Of a stretch of DNA of 64,000 bases, positions 28,101 through 35,713 are shown piece after piece. The stretch lies in contig SVFQ01000003.1 in NCBI GenBank assembly GCA_015056765.1, forward strand, positions 28,433 to 92,432, read 5' to 3'. The DNA comes from Lachnospiraceae bacterium. Its GTDB lineage: Bacteria; Bacillota; Clostridia; Lachnospirales; Lachnospiraceae. Position 1 is the stretch's first letter; each line of letters starts with the position of its first letter. The position numbers and the translations under genes are program-made. Below the pieces are notes generated by a model that ran no database searches, was not told the DNA's origin, and saw only the letters and a program-made list of their open reading frames with translations.

Positions 28101-28163
28101 TTTGAGGGACAAAGAAAAGATATCCAAATACAACAGGCTAGAAATATGATTATCAAAAAATAG
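25143..28163 (+). CDS. Calcineurin-like phosphoesterase fused to a STAND-type NTPase
   Basis: 1006 residues. Residues 1-300 are a metallophosphoesterase with every metal-binding motif: DAH (Asp10, His12), GD (Asp47), GNHD (88-91), a HH pair at 202-203 and GHEH (230-233). Residues 350-650 are a P-loop NTPase with Walker A GGTKSGKT (372-379) and Walker B RILLVDGVDK (Asp442). The C-terminal 350 residues are helical and divergent, as in STAND sensor regions. The order effector-NTPase-sensor is typical of prokaryotic STAND immune proteins, where target binding switches on the effector. The DNA is A+T-rich. It is 17 bp ahead of the nuclease-helicase gene. Function inferred, not shown. Confidence 0.85.
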   Translation: MKILFLHLSDAHLKNNTRVDELHGREIINALSQAGKFDECVIIFSGDIAFSGETESYQVACRLLGYLAKNIKEKYLGNKDIKVMLVPGNHDIDYNGMKQDLDCIKSYYDNKTTDLKYIEDVTALESFFKYAKDYGCFNRTKDVDIKKLRFNNFTIRFNLINTAPFSLLGGGNEDKGYHYLSQTALGKLEESSNQNYTVTVMHHGPEWFESSTKEQLYTSLARFTDLLFVGHEHFAKNEVKQLNGESLDESSGIALYGTSSERGFNTLVLDTEAHTLVGKKFVFNGTIFKPELVINDRSVVFSSNSCFKFTPNFQSFLVSDEGIRRGESFSDYFVFPSLEATNVESDIKEATINKESRFLEVLTKKRKISIEGGTKSGKTILAKYLTQKLSTDYVVLLLNEDNFLAKTTKNVIKDALLNEYGKDADLDAYLQLPVDKRILLVDGVDKISKRKWEEFIADNDGLFSAIVTFSDTNWTLNIRKQAVDELTDNAFFNLRICPFYYQKRGELILKICGKYALDNPSIDIEEKSRCINDDITNQIRYFQLTPDFIHQFVDYDLRFSQIRSQNDTNAFSKVFIANITYKINGQVKVESDVDEIMVALDFVAYYIHFEKKNQVITLQEFEEAVNEYKSVYDNENLNTRYVFDVALASNILRSDSSSFNVEFSDRNVLAYFVAQHLNRSLHRGEKEEELQEVLNNICFGINGDILLFLTYITSDTRILNPILDSAVAHMNEWEELDLDLCNIDYLKTFGKPVLPDAPTKNERQQVAKKKNDIEKKIYKESKKESEDLYSYDESKVDLYQNKIIKGIAYLQLMAKILPNFRHILKKNEKEAIICKLYTYPNKLLFFMLKDIDDNLDGAIEEILKKEPKTSKGLLITADMFKRELQHQSMAYILSIYDFVAMTAATPKTISDLEKFDFNAKTNYQIQNLLMQENIANFGTFAKRAESLFDKTDLNIAKQMVALIVRKYFIYHNVDTHGEAAKIVDKFFEGQRKDIQIQQARNMIIKK

Positions 28164-28180
28164 ACGTTTGAGAGAAGTTA

Positions 28181-31165
28181 ATGCATATATACGACGAATT
28201 ACGTTCCGGTTTTGAAACTGCATATATAGATGGATCGGTAGCTTCTTCATTGGCGTACAGACCGCAGTTTGTATCCAATAATTATAAAGAAGGTAAGAAG
28301 GTTCTTTCCTCTATAGAGGATGAGCTTTTGAAATGCGATCAATTTCAGATGTCAGTGGCGTTTATCACGATGAGTGGTATAACGCCTCTTTTGCAAACTC
28401 TGAAAGAATTAGAGAAGAAGAATATCCCTGGTGAAATTCTGACCACGAACTATCTGAATTTCAGTGAGCCAAGAGCCTTGGCAAAGCTGAATGAACTGAA
28501 GAATATCACTTTGAGAATGTATGATGTAGAGGCAGCAGATGAGGGCTTTCATACTAAGGGATATATCTTTAGAAAAGCCGAAGTGTATCGCATCATCATC
28601 GGTAGTTCAAACATTACCAGTTCTGCACTGACCAGCAATCGTGAATGGAATACGAAGCTGGTGTCCACGGAGCAGGGCCAGATGGCAAAGGAAATCGTGG
28701 CGGAGTTTAAAGAACTCTGGAATAGTAAATACACGCTTTCTTTTGAAGAGTTTTACGAAGAATACAAAGAACGATACAAGATCATCAAGCATCAGCGAAA
28801 GATCGCTGAGCAGGAAGAGATTACATCTTTCGAGAAATATAAGCTGCAGCCAAATAGTATGCAAGTGGGATTCATCACGAATCTGAAACGTATCTTGGCA
28901 GCAGGCGAAGATAGAGCACTTTTGATATCTGCGACGGGTACAGGTAAGACGTATGCGTCTGCTTTTGCCATGCGCGAATTGGGATACAAACGAGTGCTTT
29001 TTTTAGTACACCGTGGTCAGTTGGCGAGACAGACAAAGAAATCTTACGAGAGAGTATTTGCAAAGTCAGCTTCTATGGGACTAGTAGGTGCTGGTCATCA
29101 TGACTATGATGCGGATTATGTCTTTGCGACAGTGCAGACGTTGAATCGTGATGAGCATTTGTTTCAGTATGCAGCGGATACATTTGATTGTATCGTATTG
29201 GATGAGGCGCACCATGTGCCGGCGGACACCTATCAAAAGATCATGAGTCATTTCGCGCCGAAACTCTGGCTGGGCATGACCGCTACACCGGATAAGCGGG
29301 ATGACAATATCGAAGGTCGTAACGTCTACGAGATTTTCAATTATCAAATCGCATATGAAATCAGATTGCAGCAGGCGATGGAAGAGAACTTGCTGTGTCC
29401 ATTTCATTACTTTGGTATCACGGACCTGGCTATCATAGGTGATAACGAAGAAGCTAGTCGAGACTTCACGATGCTCACCAGTGATGAACGTGTGAAACAC
29501 ATCGTGACTCAGGCAAATTACTATGGATATAGTGGCGATAAAGTCAAAGGTCTGATTTTCTGTAGCAGTATCAAAGAGACAGAAGAACTGTCTGCGAAAC
29601 TGAATCAGATGATAAATCCTGCGACAGGTAAAAGATACAGAACGATAGCTTTGAACGGTAGTGCGTCAGAGCAAGAACGTCAGGATGCATTTGATCGGTT
29701 GGCTATGAATGAAGAAGAGGCTACCGTGGAACAGCAGCCTCTGGACTACATCCTTTCTGTGGAAATCCTGAATGAAGGTGTAGATATCGTGGAGGTAAAT
29801 CAGGTCATCATGCTACGTCCGACACAGTCTCCGATTGTGTTTATCCAGCAATTAGGTCGTGGTCTGCGTAAAGCTAGCGGCAAAGAGTATGTGGTAATCC
29901 TGGATTTCATTGGCAATTACACGAATAACTTTATGATTCCTATTGCGTTATCCGGTGATCGTACTTACAACAAGGACAACATCCGCAGATACATCATGGA
30001 AGGTGGAAGAGTGATTCCGGGTGCTTCTACGGTTCATTTCGATGAGATTAGTAGAAAACGCATTTTTGCATCCGTGGATAATGCGAACTTCAGTGATATC
30101 AAACTGATTCGTGAGAATTATACGAATCTGAAAAACAAGTTGGGACGAATTCCGGCACTTCGAGATTTTGATGACTATGGAGAGATGGATGTGGTCAGAA
30201 TCTTTGATAATGGTAGCCTGGGTTCCTATTACAAGTTCCTGGTGAAGTATGAAAAAGAATACAAGGTTCGTTTGTCGGTAGACGAAGAAAAAGTAGTTGA
30301 GTTCGTATCGAAGAAGCTTGCTAGTGGTAAGCGAATTCAAGAGTTAAGGCTACTGAAGCGTATGATGGCTTATGTGAAAGGTTACTCCAGAATCGGACTT
30401 TTTGCTGGGCTTTCAGATGATATGAAGAAGTACGGTAAGGAAGTATCACTGGATCAGAAAGAAAACATCGTTAATGTAATGACGAATGAATTCCCGGCCG
30501 GCTCTGCAAAGAAGACCTATGCGCAGTGCGTATTCTTGGAAAAAGATGAGTCAGATTATAAGCCGTCAGTATCGTTTATGCAGATGCTGCAGAACCATGA
30601 TTTCTATCAGATCATGCAGGAACTAGTGGATTTCGGCATCAGCAGATATGAGCGTGACTATAGTAATACTTATGCGGATTCGGATTTTGTGCTGTATCAG
30701 AAGTATACCTATGAAGATGTATGCAGGCTCTTGAACTGGGAGCAGAATGAAGTGCCTCTGAATATCGGTGGTTACAAGTTTGATAAGAAGACAAAGACGT
30801 TCCCTGTATTTATCAACTATGATAAATCGGAGGATATCAGTGATACGACGAAGTACGAGGATCATTTCGTAGAAGGATTCAGAGATCGTTTGATTGCGAT
30901 TTCGAAGTCTGGTAGAAGTCTCCAGTCTGATGACGTGCAGAATTTCTTGAAGGCGAAAGAACGTGGTATTCATGTAGAACTTTTCGTGCGTAAGAATAAG
31001 GACGACAAGATTTCGAAAGAGTTCTATTACCTTGGTCGTATGACAGCGAGTGGAAAAGCAAAAGAATTCACAATGGCAAATACGGAGAAGTCCGCTGTGG
31101 AGATTGAGTGGATACTGGATGTACCGGTGCGCGAAGATATCTACGAGTACATTGTGAGTGCATAA
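28181..31165 (+). CDS. PLD-nuclease / DEAD-box helicase / DUF3427 protein
   Basis: 994 residues. Residues 40-200 are a phospholipase-D-like (HKD) nuclease domain with HTK (124-126) and GSSN (141-144), a single HKD half-site. Residues 225-620 are a superfamily-2 helicase with Walker A ATGTGKT (251-257), DEAH (341-344), the TATP motif and the late motif QQLGRGLRKA. The C-terminal third matches DUF3427. It should unwind and perhaps cut DNA. Such COG3886-COG1061 fusions often sit next to a NUDIX gene, as here. It follows the STAND gene by 17 bp and precedes the NUDIX gene by 12 bp, so one operon is likely. DNA composition is closer to the chromosome than the STAND gene. Confidence 0.9.
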   Translation: MHIYDELRSGFETAYIDGSVASSLAYRPQFVSNNYKEGKKVLSSIEDELLKCDQFQMSVAFITMSGITPLLQTLKELEKKNIPGEILTTNYLNFSEPRALAKLNELKNITLRMYDVEAADEGFHTKGYIFRKAEVYRIIIGSSNITSSALTSNREWNTKLVSTEQGQMAKEIVAEFKELWNSKYTLSFEEFYEEYKERYKIIKHQRKIAEQEEITSFEKYKLQPNSMQVGFITNLKRILAAGEDRALLISATGTGKTYASAFAMRELGYKRVLFLVHRGQLARQTKKSYERVFAKSASMGLVGAGHHDYDADYVFATVQTLNRDEHLFQYAADTFDCIVLDEAHHVPADTYQKIMSHFAPKLWLGMTATPDKRDDNIEGRNVYEIFNYQIAYEIRLQQAMEENLLCPFHYFGITDLAIIGDNEEASRDFTMLTSDERVKHIVTQANYYGYSGDKVKGLIFCSSIKETEELSAKLNQMINPATGKRYRTIALNGSASEQERQDAFDRLAMNEEEATVEQQPLDYILSVEILNEGVDIVEVNQVIMLRPTQSPIVFIQQLGRGLRKASGKEYVVILDFIGNYTNNFMIPIALSGDRTYNKDNIRRYIMEGGRVIPGASTVHFDEISRKRIFASVDNANFSDIKLIRENYTNLKNKLGRIPALRDFDDYGEMDVVRIFDNGSLGSYYKFLVKYEKEYKVRLSVDEEKVVEFVSKKLASGKRIQELRLLKRMMAYVKGYSRIGLFAGLSDDMKKYGKEVSLDQKENIVNVMTNEFPAGSAKKTYAQCVFLEKDESDYKPSVSFMQMLQNHDFYQIMQELVDFGISRYERDYSNTYADSDFVLYQKYTYEDVCRLLNWEQNEVPLNIGGYKFDKKTKTFPVFINYDKSEDISDTTKYEDHFVEGFRDRLIAISKSGRSLQSDDVQNFLKAKERGIHVELFVRKNKDDKISKEFYYLGRMTASGKAKEFTMANTEKSAVEIEWILDVPVREDIYEYIVSA

Positions 31166-31177
31166 CTTGGAGGATAT

Positions 31178-31579
31178 ATGAAAGTAGTAAAAGTAGTAGC
31201 TGCAGTAATCAAAGCAGTGAATGAAAACGGGGAACCAATCGTCTTCGCTACGCAGCGAGGATATGGTGATTTCAAAGGTGGTTGGGAATTTCCTGGCGGA
31301 AAAATCGAAGAAGGCGAAACACCACAGGAGGCCTTGAAACGTGAAATCATGGAAGAACTTGATACAGAGATTTCCGTAGGGGAGTACATCGATACCATTG
31401 AGTATGATTATCCAACTTTTCACCTTTCTATGGACTGCTTCTGGTGCGAAGTGGTAGCGGGTCATCTGGTGCTGAAAGAGCACGAAGCAGCGAAGTGGGT
31501 AAGCAAGACACAGATTGATGATGTGGATTGGTTGCCGGCAGATGTGACGATTATCGAGAAGATTAAGAAGGCGTTGTAG
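31178..31579 (+). CDS. mutT: NUDIX hydrolase, MutT-like
   Basis: 133 residues with a complete NUDIX box: GGKIEEGETPQEALKREI followed by MEEL, matching GX5EX7REUXEE. MutT-type enzymes hydrolyse oxidised or modified nucleoside triphosphates such as 8-oxo-dGTP. It is 12 bp downstream of the PLD-helicase-DUF3427 gene. As a pair they recur in other genomes, so a nucleotide signal or a damaged nucleotide may be involved rather than housekeeping. Its substrate cannot be read. Confidence 0.92.
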   Translation: MKVVKVVAAVIKAVNENGEPIVFATQRGYGDFKGGWEFPGGKIEEGETPQEALKREIMEELDTEISVGEYIDTIEYDYPTFHLSMDCFWCEVVAGHLVLKEHEAAKWVSKTQIDDVDWLPADVTIIEKIKKAL

Positions 31580-31587
31580 GAAGATTT

Positions 31588-31998
31588 ATGGTTAAACCGA
31601 TTGTAAGAGATCCGTTATTCTTGCAGCAGAAGTCTGAGCCGGCGATGGAGGCAGACAAGCAGGTAATAACGGATTTACTAGATACATTGAAAGCCAATCA
31701 GGAGCGTTGCGTAGGTATGGCTGCAAATATGATTGGTGTGAAAAAGCAAATCATCGTAGTGATGGCTGGTCCATTTATGTTTCCGATGGTGAATCCAGTA
31801 ATCACAAAGAAGTCCGGTCGTTATGAGACGGAGGAGAGTTGCTTATCATTGGATGGCGTACGTCCTTGTGTGAGATACGAGGAAATCGAAGTAGATTATC
31901 TGGACGAGAATTTCCAAAAGAAACACGGAAAGTACGGTGGATTTACAGCGCAGATTATTCAACATGAGATTCAGCATTTTAGTGGGGAATTGATATAG
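31588..31998 (+). CDS. def: Peptide deformylase-like protein (short form)
   Basis: 136 residues, shorter than a typical Def (about 160-170). The three family motifs are present in altered form: GMAANMIG for GxGxAAxQxG, EESCLSLDG for EGCLS, and QHEIQH for HExxH. The metal ligands Cys and two His are therefore kept. It would remove the formyl group from nascent peptides. It starts 8 bp after the NUDIX gene, so it is in the same operon as the defence-like genes. Whether it acts on housekeeping or phage-linked substrates is open. Confidence 0.85.
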   Translation: MVKPIVRDPLFLQQKSEPAMEADKQVITDLLDTLKANQERCVGMAANMIGVKKQIIVVMAGPFMFPMVNPVITKKSGRYETEESCLSLDGVRPCVRYEEIEVDYLDENFQKKHGKYGGFTAQIIQHEIQHFSGELI

Positions 31999-32029
31999 GT
32001 CTTTGATTGTATTGTGTGGAGGGAAAACT

Positions 32030-32416
32030 ATGAAGGATAACACTAGGGAATCATCATCTCATTTACGTGGCCTAGCTACATTTTGCATGGTAATTGGAAT
32101 TGCAGGGTTTATCCTGGCAATCATAGGAATTGTATGGGCTGTCCTTTCAACGCAGGACAGTATTTACCATGCATACACCGGATTCTTTATTGCGAAATGT
32201 GTTGGTGGAGCGTTTGCATTCTTATTTGTTTCATTTATCTGTTATGTTCAGTTGTCGGCCTATGCAACCCTTATTGAGAATTCTGATAGGACAGAAGTGG
32301 TAGACGCTATCAATGACTTGACGGAAACAATTAGTTTGATGATTCCGGCCGGTCCCAAGAAGGTGATATGCCCACCAAGTGATGAGTCAAATTCCGATGG
32401 TGAAGAAAGTGAATAA
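32030..32416 (+). CDS. Small two-TM membrane protein
   Basis: 128 residues from the ATG at 32030 (GGAGGG 7 bp upstream). Two membrane helices (about 17-42 and 58-82), then an amphipathic stretch and an acidic Ser/Glu-rich tail. No family recognised. It follows the deformylase by 31 bp and precedes the next gene by 1 bp, all in one direction. Confidence 0.75.
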   Translation: MKDNTRESSSHLRGLATFCMVIGIAGFILAIIGIVWAVLSTQDSIYHAYTGFFIAKCVGGAFAFLFVSFICYVQLSAYATLIENSDRTEVVDAINDLTETISLMIPAGPKKVICPPSDESNSDGEESE

Positions 32417-32417
32417 T

Positions 32418-32636
32418 ATGGATTATAAAGAACGTTTTTGGTTTGCATATGAACTGAATAGAGAATCGAATATTGCGGATAGAGTTTACCGTTATAATCG
32501 TGGACTGATGGAACGAAAAAATCGGGATGGTTCATGGGCAGAAGAACGTGGAGCACTCTGTATCTTCTGCGGTGAGGATTTGGACTATGAGGAAATCACA
32601 GAAGATGAAGCAGAGGCGTTACATGTAAGGATTTGA
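32418..32636 (+). CDS. Small soluble protein with a CxxC pair
   Basis: 72 residues from the ATG at 32418, one base after the previous stop codon. Charged and mostly helical; CIFCGEDLDYEEI near residue 48 has a CxxC pair that might bind zinc. The ribosome-binding site is weak, so it may be read by coupling. No known family. Confidence 0.65.
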   Translation: MDYKERFWFAYELNRESNIADRVYRYNRGLMERKNRDGSWAEERGALCIFCGEDLDYEEITEDEAEALHVRI

Positions 32637-32658
32637 AACGCAAGTAGGAGATGACAAA

Positions 32659-32835
32659 ATGGTAGCAGTTTTAGTAATCATTATGCTTATAGCACTGATC
32701 GGTATGGATATCTATTTGTTTGGATATTTCAAAGAGAAGAAAAGCGGCAAACCTGCCGGTAAAAAGAAGGCTCTCGGTCTTGTTTTTATGGGAGTATGGC
32801 TGGTGAGCTTTTCGGTGCTGTTAGCAGTGATATAG
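32659..32835 (+). CDS. 58-residue two-TM membrane peptide
   Basis: ATG at 32659 with TAGGAG upstream; stop at 32833-32835. It encodes two hydrophobic helices (about 2-22 and 38-57) joined by a basic loop rich in Lys and Gly (KEKKSGKPAGKKK). It is the last gene of the co-directional group. Small two-helix proteins of this kind can be toxins or accessory factors, but nothing here shows that. Confidence 0.65.
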   Translation: MVAVLVIIMLIALIGMDIYLFGYFKEKKSGKPAGKKKALGLVFMGVWLVSFSVLLAVI

Positions 32836-32860
32836 GATAGTACAAGAGGAGAATATGAAA

Positions 32861-32886
32861 GAAGCGGGAGCGTCAGCTCCCGCTTC
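32861..32886. terminator. Terminator between convergent genes
   Basis: Perfect 11-bp stem GAAGCGGGAGC / GCTCCCGCTTC with loop GTCA. T tracts on either side are short, so efficiency is uncertain. Confidence 0.65.
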
Positions 32887-32896
32887 TTGAATTTCG

Positions 32897-33799
32897 TTAT
32901 TTTTTTTCTGACAATTGGCGCTGCAGTTCAGCAATGAGAGCATCTTTCTCTTGGAGTTCTGCATCCTTTTCTTGCAGAGCAGCATTCTTTTCTTGCAAAG
33001 CTGCGTCTTTTTCCGCCAACTTTGTATTGTAGTAGTAATGCACATCATTCTGTGTTTTCAAGAAATCCTCGCGTGCTTCACATTGCATACGGATTCGTTC
33101 TTCGGCAGTTAGTTTAACCACGGTTTTAGCTGCGTCATTAATAATTGGTTTGTTCTCAGTAAGCATGTTGATTTCCTCCCAAGAGGTGGCCTTAAAAAGC
33201 TTGGCCCAATAATCTAACTTATGCAACTTGTCTTCGTTAGTTGCTAACTTTATCTGAGTTAAGTCTAACACTTTTATCTGTAGCTTGTCACTATATTCCC
33301 TGTGATTCTTCTCGTTTAGCAACTTGTAACTCGCATAGAATTCTGGAGCATCTTCAAATAGGGTGAAGTTCAGAAAACCAATCTGATAAACGGGACTGGA
33401 CTGCAGATAATTTTCACCTGTTTTCAGTCCATCAAAGTTTCGACATAGATAAGCTAGAGAACGTTCTACCCAATTTTTCTCATTGATAACCTGCATCTCA
33501 AGGTTAACTAGAGCAGAATTATTTAGTCGAATCAAGATATCTAAGATAAACGTTTTATCTGTGACGGATTCTCCTAGGATAATAGGATTCTGAATTTCCG
33601 CCTCTACGGTAGTGTTCTCATCGAGGTGTAGCAGATCTCTGATGAGTTCACACAGTACTTTATTGTTTTCTTGTAGCAACGCTCTAAATAAATAGTCATT
33701 GGTCATGGGAACAGGAAGTTCACCAGAAGTAGGTACCTGAATGGTATCTAACTCTTCTTGCGCATCAGAGAGCGCAGTAGATGTGTTATTCAATTTCAA
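32897..33799 (-). CDS. Rpn-family nuclease (PD-(D/E)XK type, transposase-like)
   Basis: 300 residues with a PD-(D/E)xK nuclease core: FILDILIRL (Asp87) and NLEMQV (Glu101, Gln103), the pattern of recombination-promoting nuclease (Rpn/PDDEXK_2) proteins. The C-terminal part is a coiled coil built from near-identical 7-residue units (AALQEKN, AALQEKD, AELQEKD), encoded by 21-bp repeats at about 32940-33015. Such repeat tails often vary in copy number. Rpn proteins promote DNA recombination and some act in defence. It is convergent with the STAND/helicase operon. There are no inverted repeats flanking it, so it is not an intact IS. Confidence 0.85.
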   Translation of the reverse strand: MKLNNTSTALSDAQEELDTIQVPTSGELPVPMTNDYLFRALLQENNKVLCELIRDLLHLDENTTVEAEIQNPIILGESVTDKTFILDILIRLNNSALVNLEMQVINEKNWVERSLAYLCRNFDGLKTGENYLQSSPVYQIGFLNFTLFEDAPEFYASYKLLNEKNHREYSDKLQIKVLDLTQIKLATNEDKLHKLDYWAKLFKATSWEEINMLTENKPIINDAAKTVVKLTAEERIRMQCEAREDFLKTQNDVHYYYNTKLAEKDAALQEKNAALQEKDAELQEKDALIAELQRQLSEKK

Positions 33800-33895
33800 A
33801 ATACAAAAACCTCTTTTCTAAAAATACAATACGCCCATCATGTTGTGGGATTGTGGTATTCCATGATGATTCGTAAATAATGGAATATTTGGCGA

Positions 33896-33942
33896 ACTGC
33901 CAAATGATACACGAAAGACTTTCGTGCAAGAGATAACTTATC
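33896..33942. other. Two adjacent small hairpins in the gap 33800-34011
   Basis: ATTTGGC...GCCAAAT and CACGAAAG...CTTTCGTG form two small perfect hairpins with short loops, in the region between the Rpn gene and the gene at 34012. Neither has a T tract. They could be RNA structure or operators; nothing more is visible. Confidence 0.45.
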
Positions 33943-34011
33943 ATATCGCAACAGATGTGTCAAGAATGGTATAATACAAAGAAGATATATAAGGAAAGCG
34001 GGAGCTGAGAT

Positions 34012-34308
34012 ATGACGTCAGATCAGTATATATGGGCGAGAGCAAGAGATGAACTTGTACAGACAGTAGTACAGATGGGGTTCCCGGAGGAACTTGGCCA
34101 CCAGATGGCGAAGCAGTTGGGTAGTCCGAAGGCTATGGATAGGATGAAGGCGTATCTTTTATATGAGAAGCCGGACAGTATCGAACTGGTGGTAGATGAG
34201 ATGTTGGCTATCTGTTCTGAGATAGATGCATGGCGCGAGAAGAAGGCCAACGAGGAAACCAATGCACAGTATAATGTTATGCTGAATAGCAGAAGGTTTG
34301 AGGAGTAG
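34012..34308 (+). CDS. Small soluble helical protein, unknown function
   Basis: 98 residues, mostly helical, with MGFPEELGHQMAKQLGS and an acidic C-terminal helix; no known motif. GGGAGCTGAG precedes the ATG. It lies just ahead of the GH53 gene (10 bp gap), in the same direction. Confidence 0.7.
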   Translation: MTSDQYIWARARDELVQTVVQMGFPEELGHQMAKQLGSPKAMDRMKAYLLYEKPDSIELVVDEMLAICSEIDAWREKKANEETNAQYNVMLNSRRFEE

Positions 34309-34318
34309 GAGGTAGATG

Positions 34319-35650
34319 ATGAAAAAATCGTGTGTGTTATTGATGGCTTCCATTCTGGTACTAAGTGTTATCAGCGGCTGTGGGAACAGTGCTTCAGGTG
34401 CGACGGAGGTTGCAGAAGTTTCGGAGACAATGGAAGCTTCTTCTGCTTTAGAAAGCACAGATACTATGGAAACAATCGAACCGGAAGTAGAGACATGGAA
34501 GACGGCTATCGATGGGCTGCCGGATGATTTTATATTTGGAATGGATGCGTCTTCGCTCTTGGCGGAAGAGAAGAGTGGCGTGACCTATTATGATTTCGAA
34601 GGGAAGGAACAGGACCCGCTGAAGACTTTTGCGGATGCAGGGATTAATTATATCCGTCTTCGTGTGTGGAATGATCCTTATGATGAGAATGGCAACGGCT
34701 ACGGTGGCGGTAATAATGATTTAGCCACAGCCATCGAACTTGGTAAGAGAGCCACAGAGTATGGAATGAAGGTTATGATAGATTTCCATTATTCTGATTT
34801 TTGGGCGGACCCGAAGAGACAGCATGCGCCAAAGGCCTGGGAAGGCATGACTTTGGAGGAGAAGTCCTCCGCCCTTTATGATTTCACAAAGGACAGCGTT
34901 AAGCAGCTTTTGGATTCCGGTGTCGACGTAGGCATGATTCAGATTGGTAATGAAATCAATTATGGCATGTGCGGCGAGACCAAACTGGAGAATGTGATAG
35001 AACTTCTAAAATCCGGAAGTAAAGCGATTCGGGAAGTGTCCGGTGAATATGGGAAGGATATCAGTATCGTGGTGCATTACACCAGAATCACAGATAAGGC
35101 AGATGTGCTGACACTGGTGGAGAAACTGGTGGAAGCGGAGCTGGATTTTGATAGCATCGGAATGAGCTATTATCCTTTCTGGGATGGTAGCGTGGAAAAT
35201 ATGAGCCGAGTGCTGGAGCTGATACAGGAGAGATATGGCAAGGATGCTTTCCTGGCGGAGACCTCTTATTGCTATACTACGGCAGATGGAGATGGCTTTG
35301 GCAACAGTATCAGTGGCAAAGACCTGGTAGATGGATACCCCGCATCTCCGGAAGGACAGGCAACTGTACTACATGATATCTGCCGGGAGGTAAATCGTGT
35401 AGGCGGACTTGGAATCTTCTACTGGGAAGGCGCTTGGATTCCGGTAGGACCGGCTAGCGCTGACAATTCTACTATATGGGAGCAGTACGGTAGCGGATGG
35501 GCCAGCAGTTATGCTTCCGATTATGATCCGGAGGATGCAGGTCTTTACTATGGCGGTGCTTCCTGGGACAATCAGGCATTTTTCGATTTCGAGGGTCATC
35601 CGCTGGAATCGCTGAAAGTATTTGATTATATGAGAAATGGCGGGGAATAA
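34319..35650 (+). CDS. GH53 arabinogalactan endo-beta-1,4-galactanase, lipoprotein
   Basis: 443 residues from the second of two adjacent ATG codons, which has better spacing (6 bp) to AGGAGG. A lipobox signal (VISGC, Cys21) is followed by a Ser/Thr/Glu-rich linker and a GH53 barrel from about residue 65: GMDASSLLAEEKSGVTYYD, INYIRLRVWNDPYDENG, IDFHYSDFWADPKRQ. The acid/base Glu is in IGNEINYGM and the nucleophile Glu in FLAETSYCY. It cleaves beta-1,4-galactan (pectic side chains) at the cell surface. A terminator follows at 35677. It sits beside locus 2 but on the other strand from its importer. Confidence 0.93.
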   Translation: MKKSCVLLMASILVLSVISGCGNSASGATEVAEVSETMEASSALESTDTMETIEPEVETWKTAIDGLPDDFIFGMDASSLLAEEKSGVTYYDFEGKEQDPLKTFADAGINYIRLRVWNDPYDENGNGYGGGNNDLATAIELGKRATEYGMKVMIDFHYSDFWADPKRQHAPKAWEGMTLEEKSSALYDFTKDSVKQLLDSGVDVGMIQIGNEINYGMCGETKLENVIELLKSGSKAIREVSGEYGKDISIVVHYTRITDKADVLTLVEKLVEAELDFDSIGMSYYPFWDGSVENMSRVLELIQERYGKDAFLAETSYCYTTADGDGFGNSISGKDLVDGYPASPEGQATVLHDICREVNRVGGLGIFYWEGAWIPVGPASADNSTIWEQYGSGWASSYASDYDPEDAGLYYGGASWDNQAFFDFEGHPLESLKVFDYMRNGGE

Positions 35651-35676
35651 TCCTTATATAAATGATATGAATTAGA

Positions 35677-35701
35677 AAGGCGGGAGCATTGCTCCCGCCT
35701 T
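35677..35701. terminator. Terminator between convergent genes
   Basis: Perfect 11-bp stem AAGGCGGGAGC / GCTCCCGCCTT with loop ATT. The T tract is short on the plus strand. Confidence 0.8.
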
Positions 35702-35713
35702 CTGCTTTGCATG

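Noticed and set aside
32897-33799. Complete insertion sequence
   Set aside because: The Rpn gene has no flanking terminal inverted repeats or target duplication that I can find.
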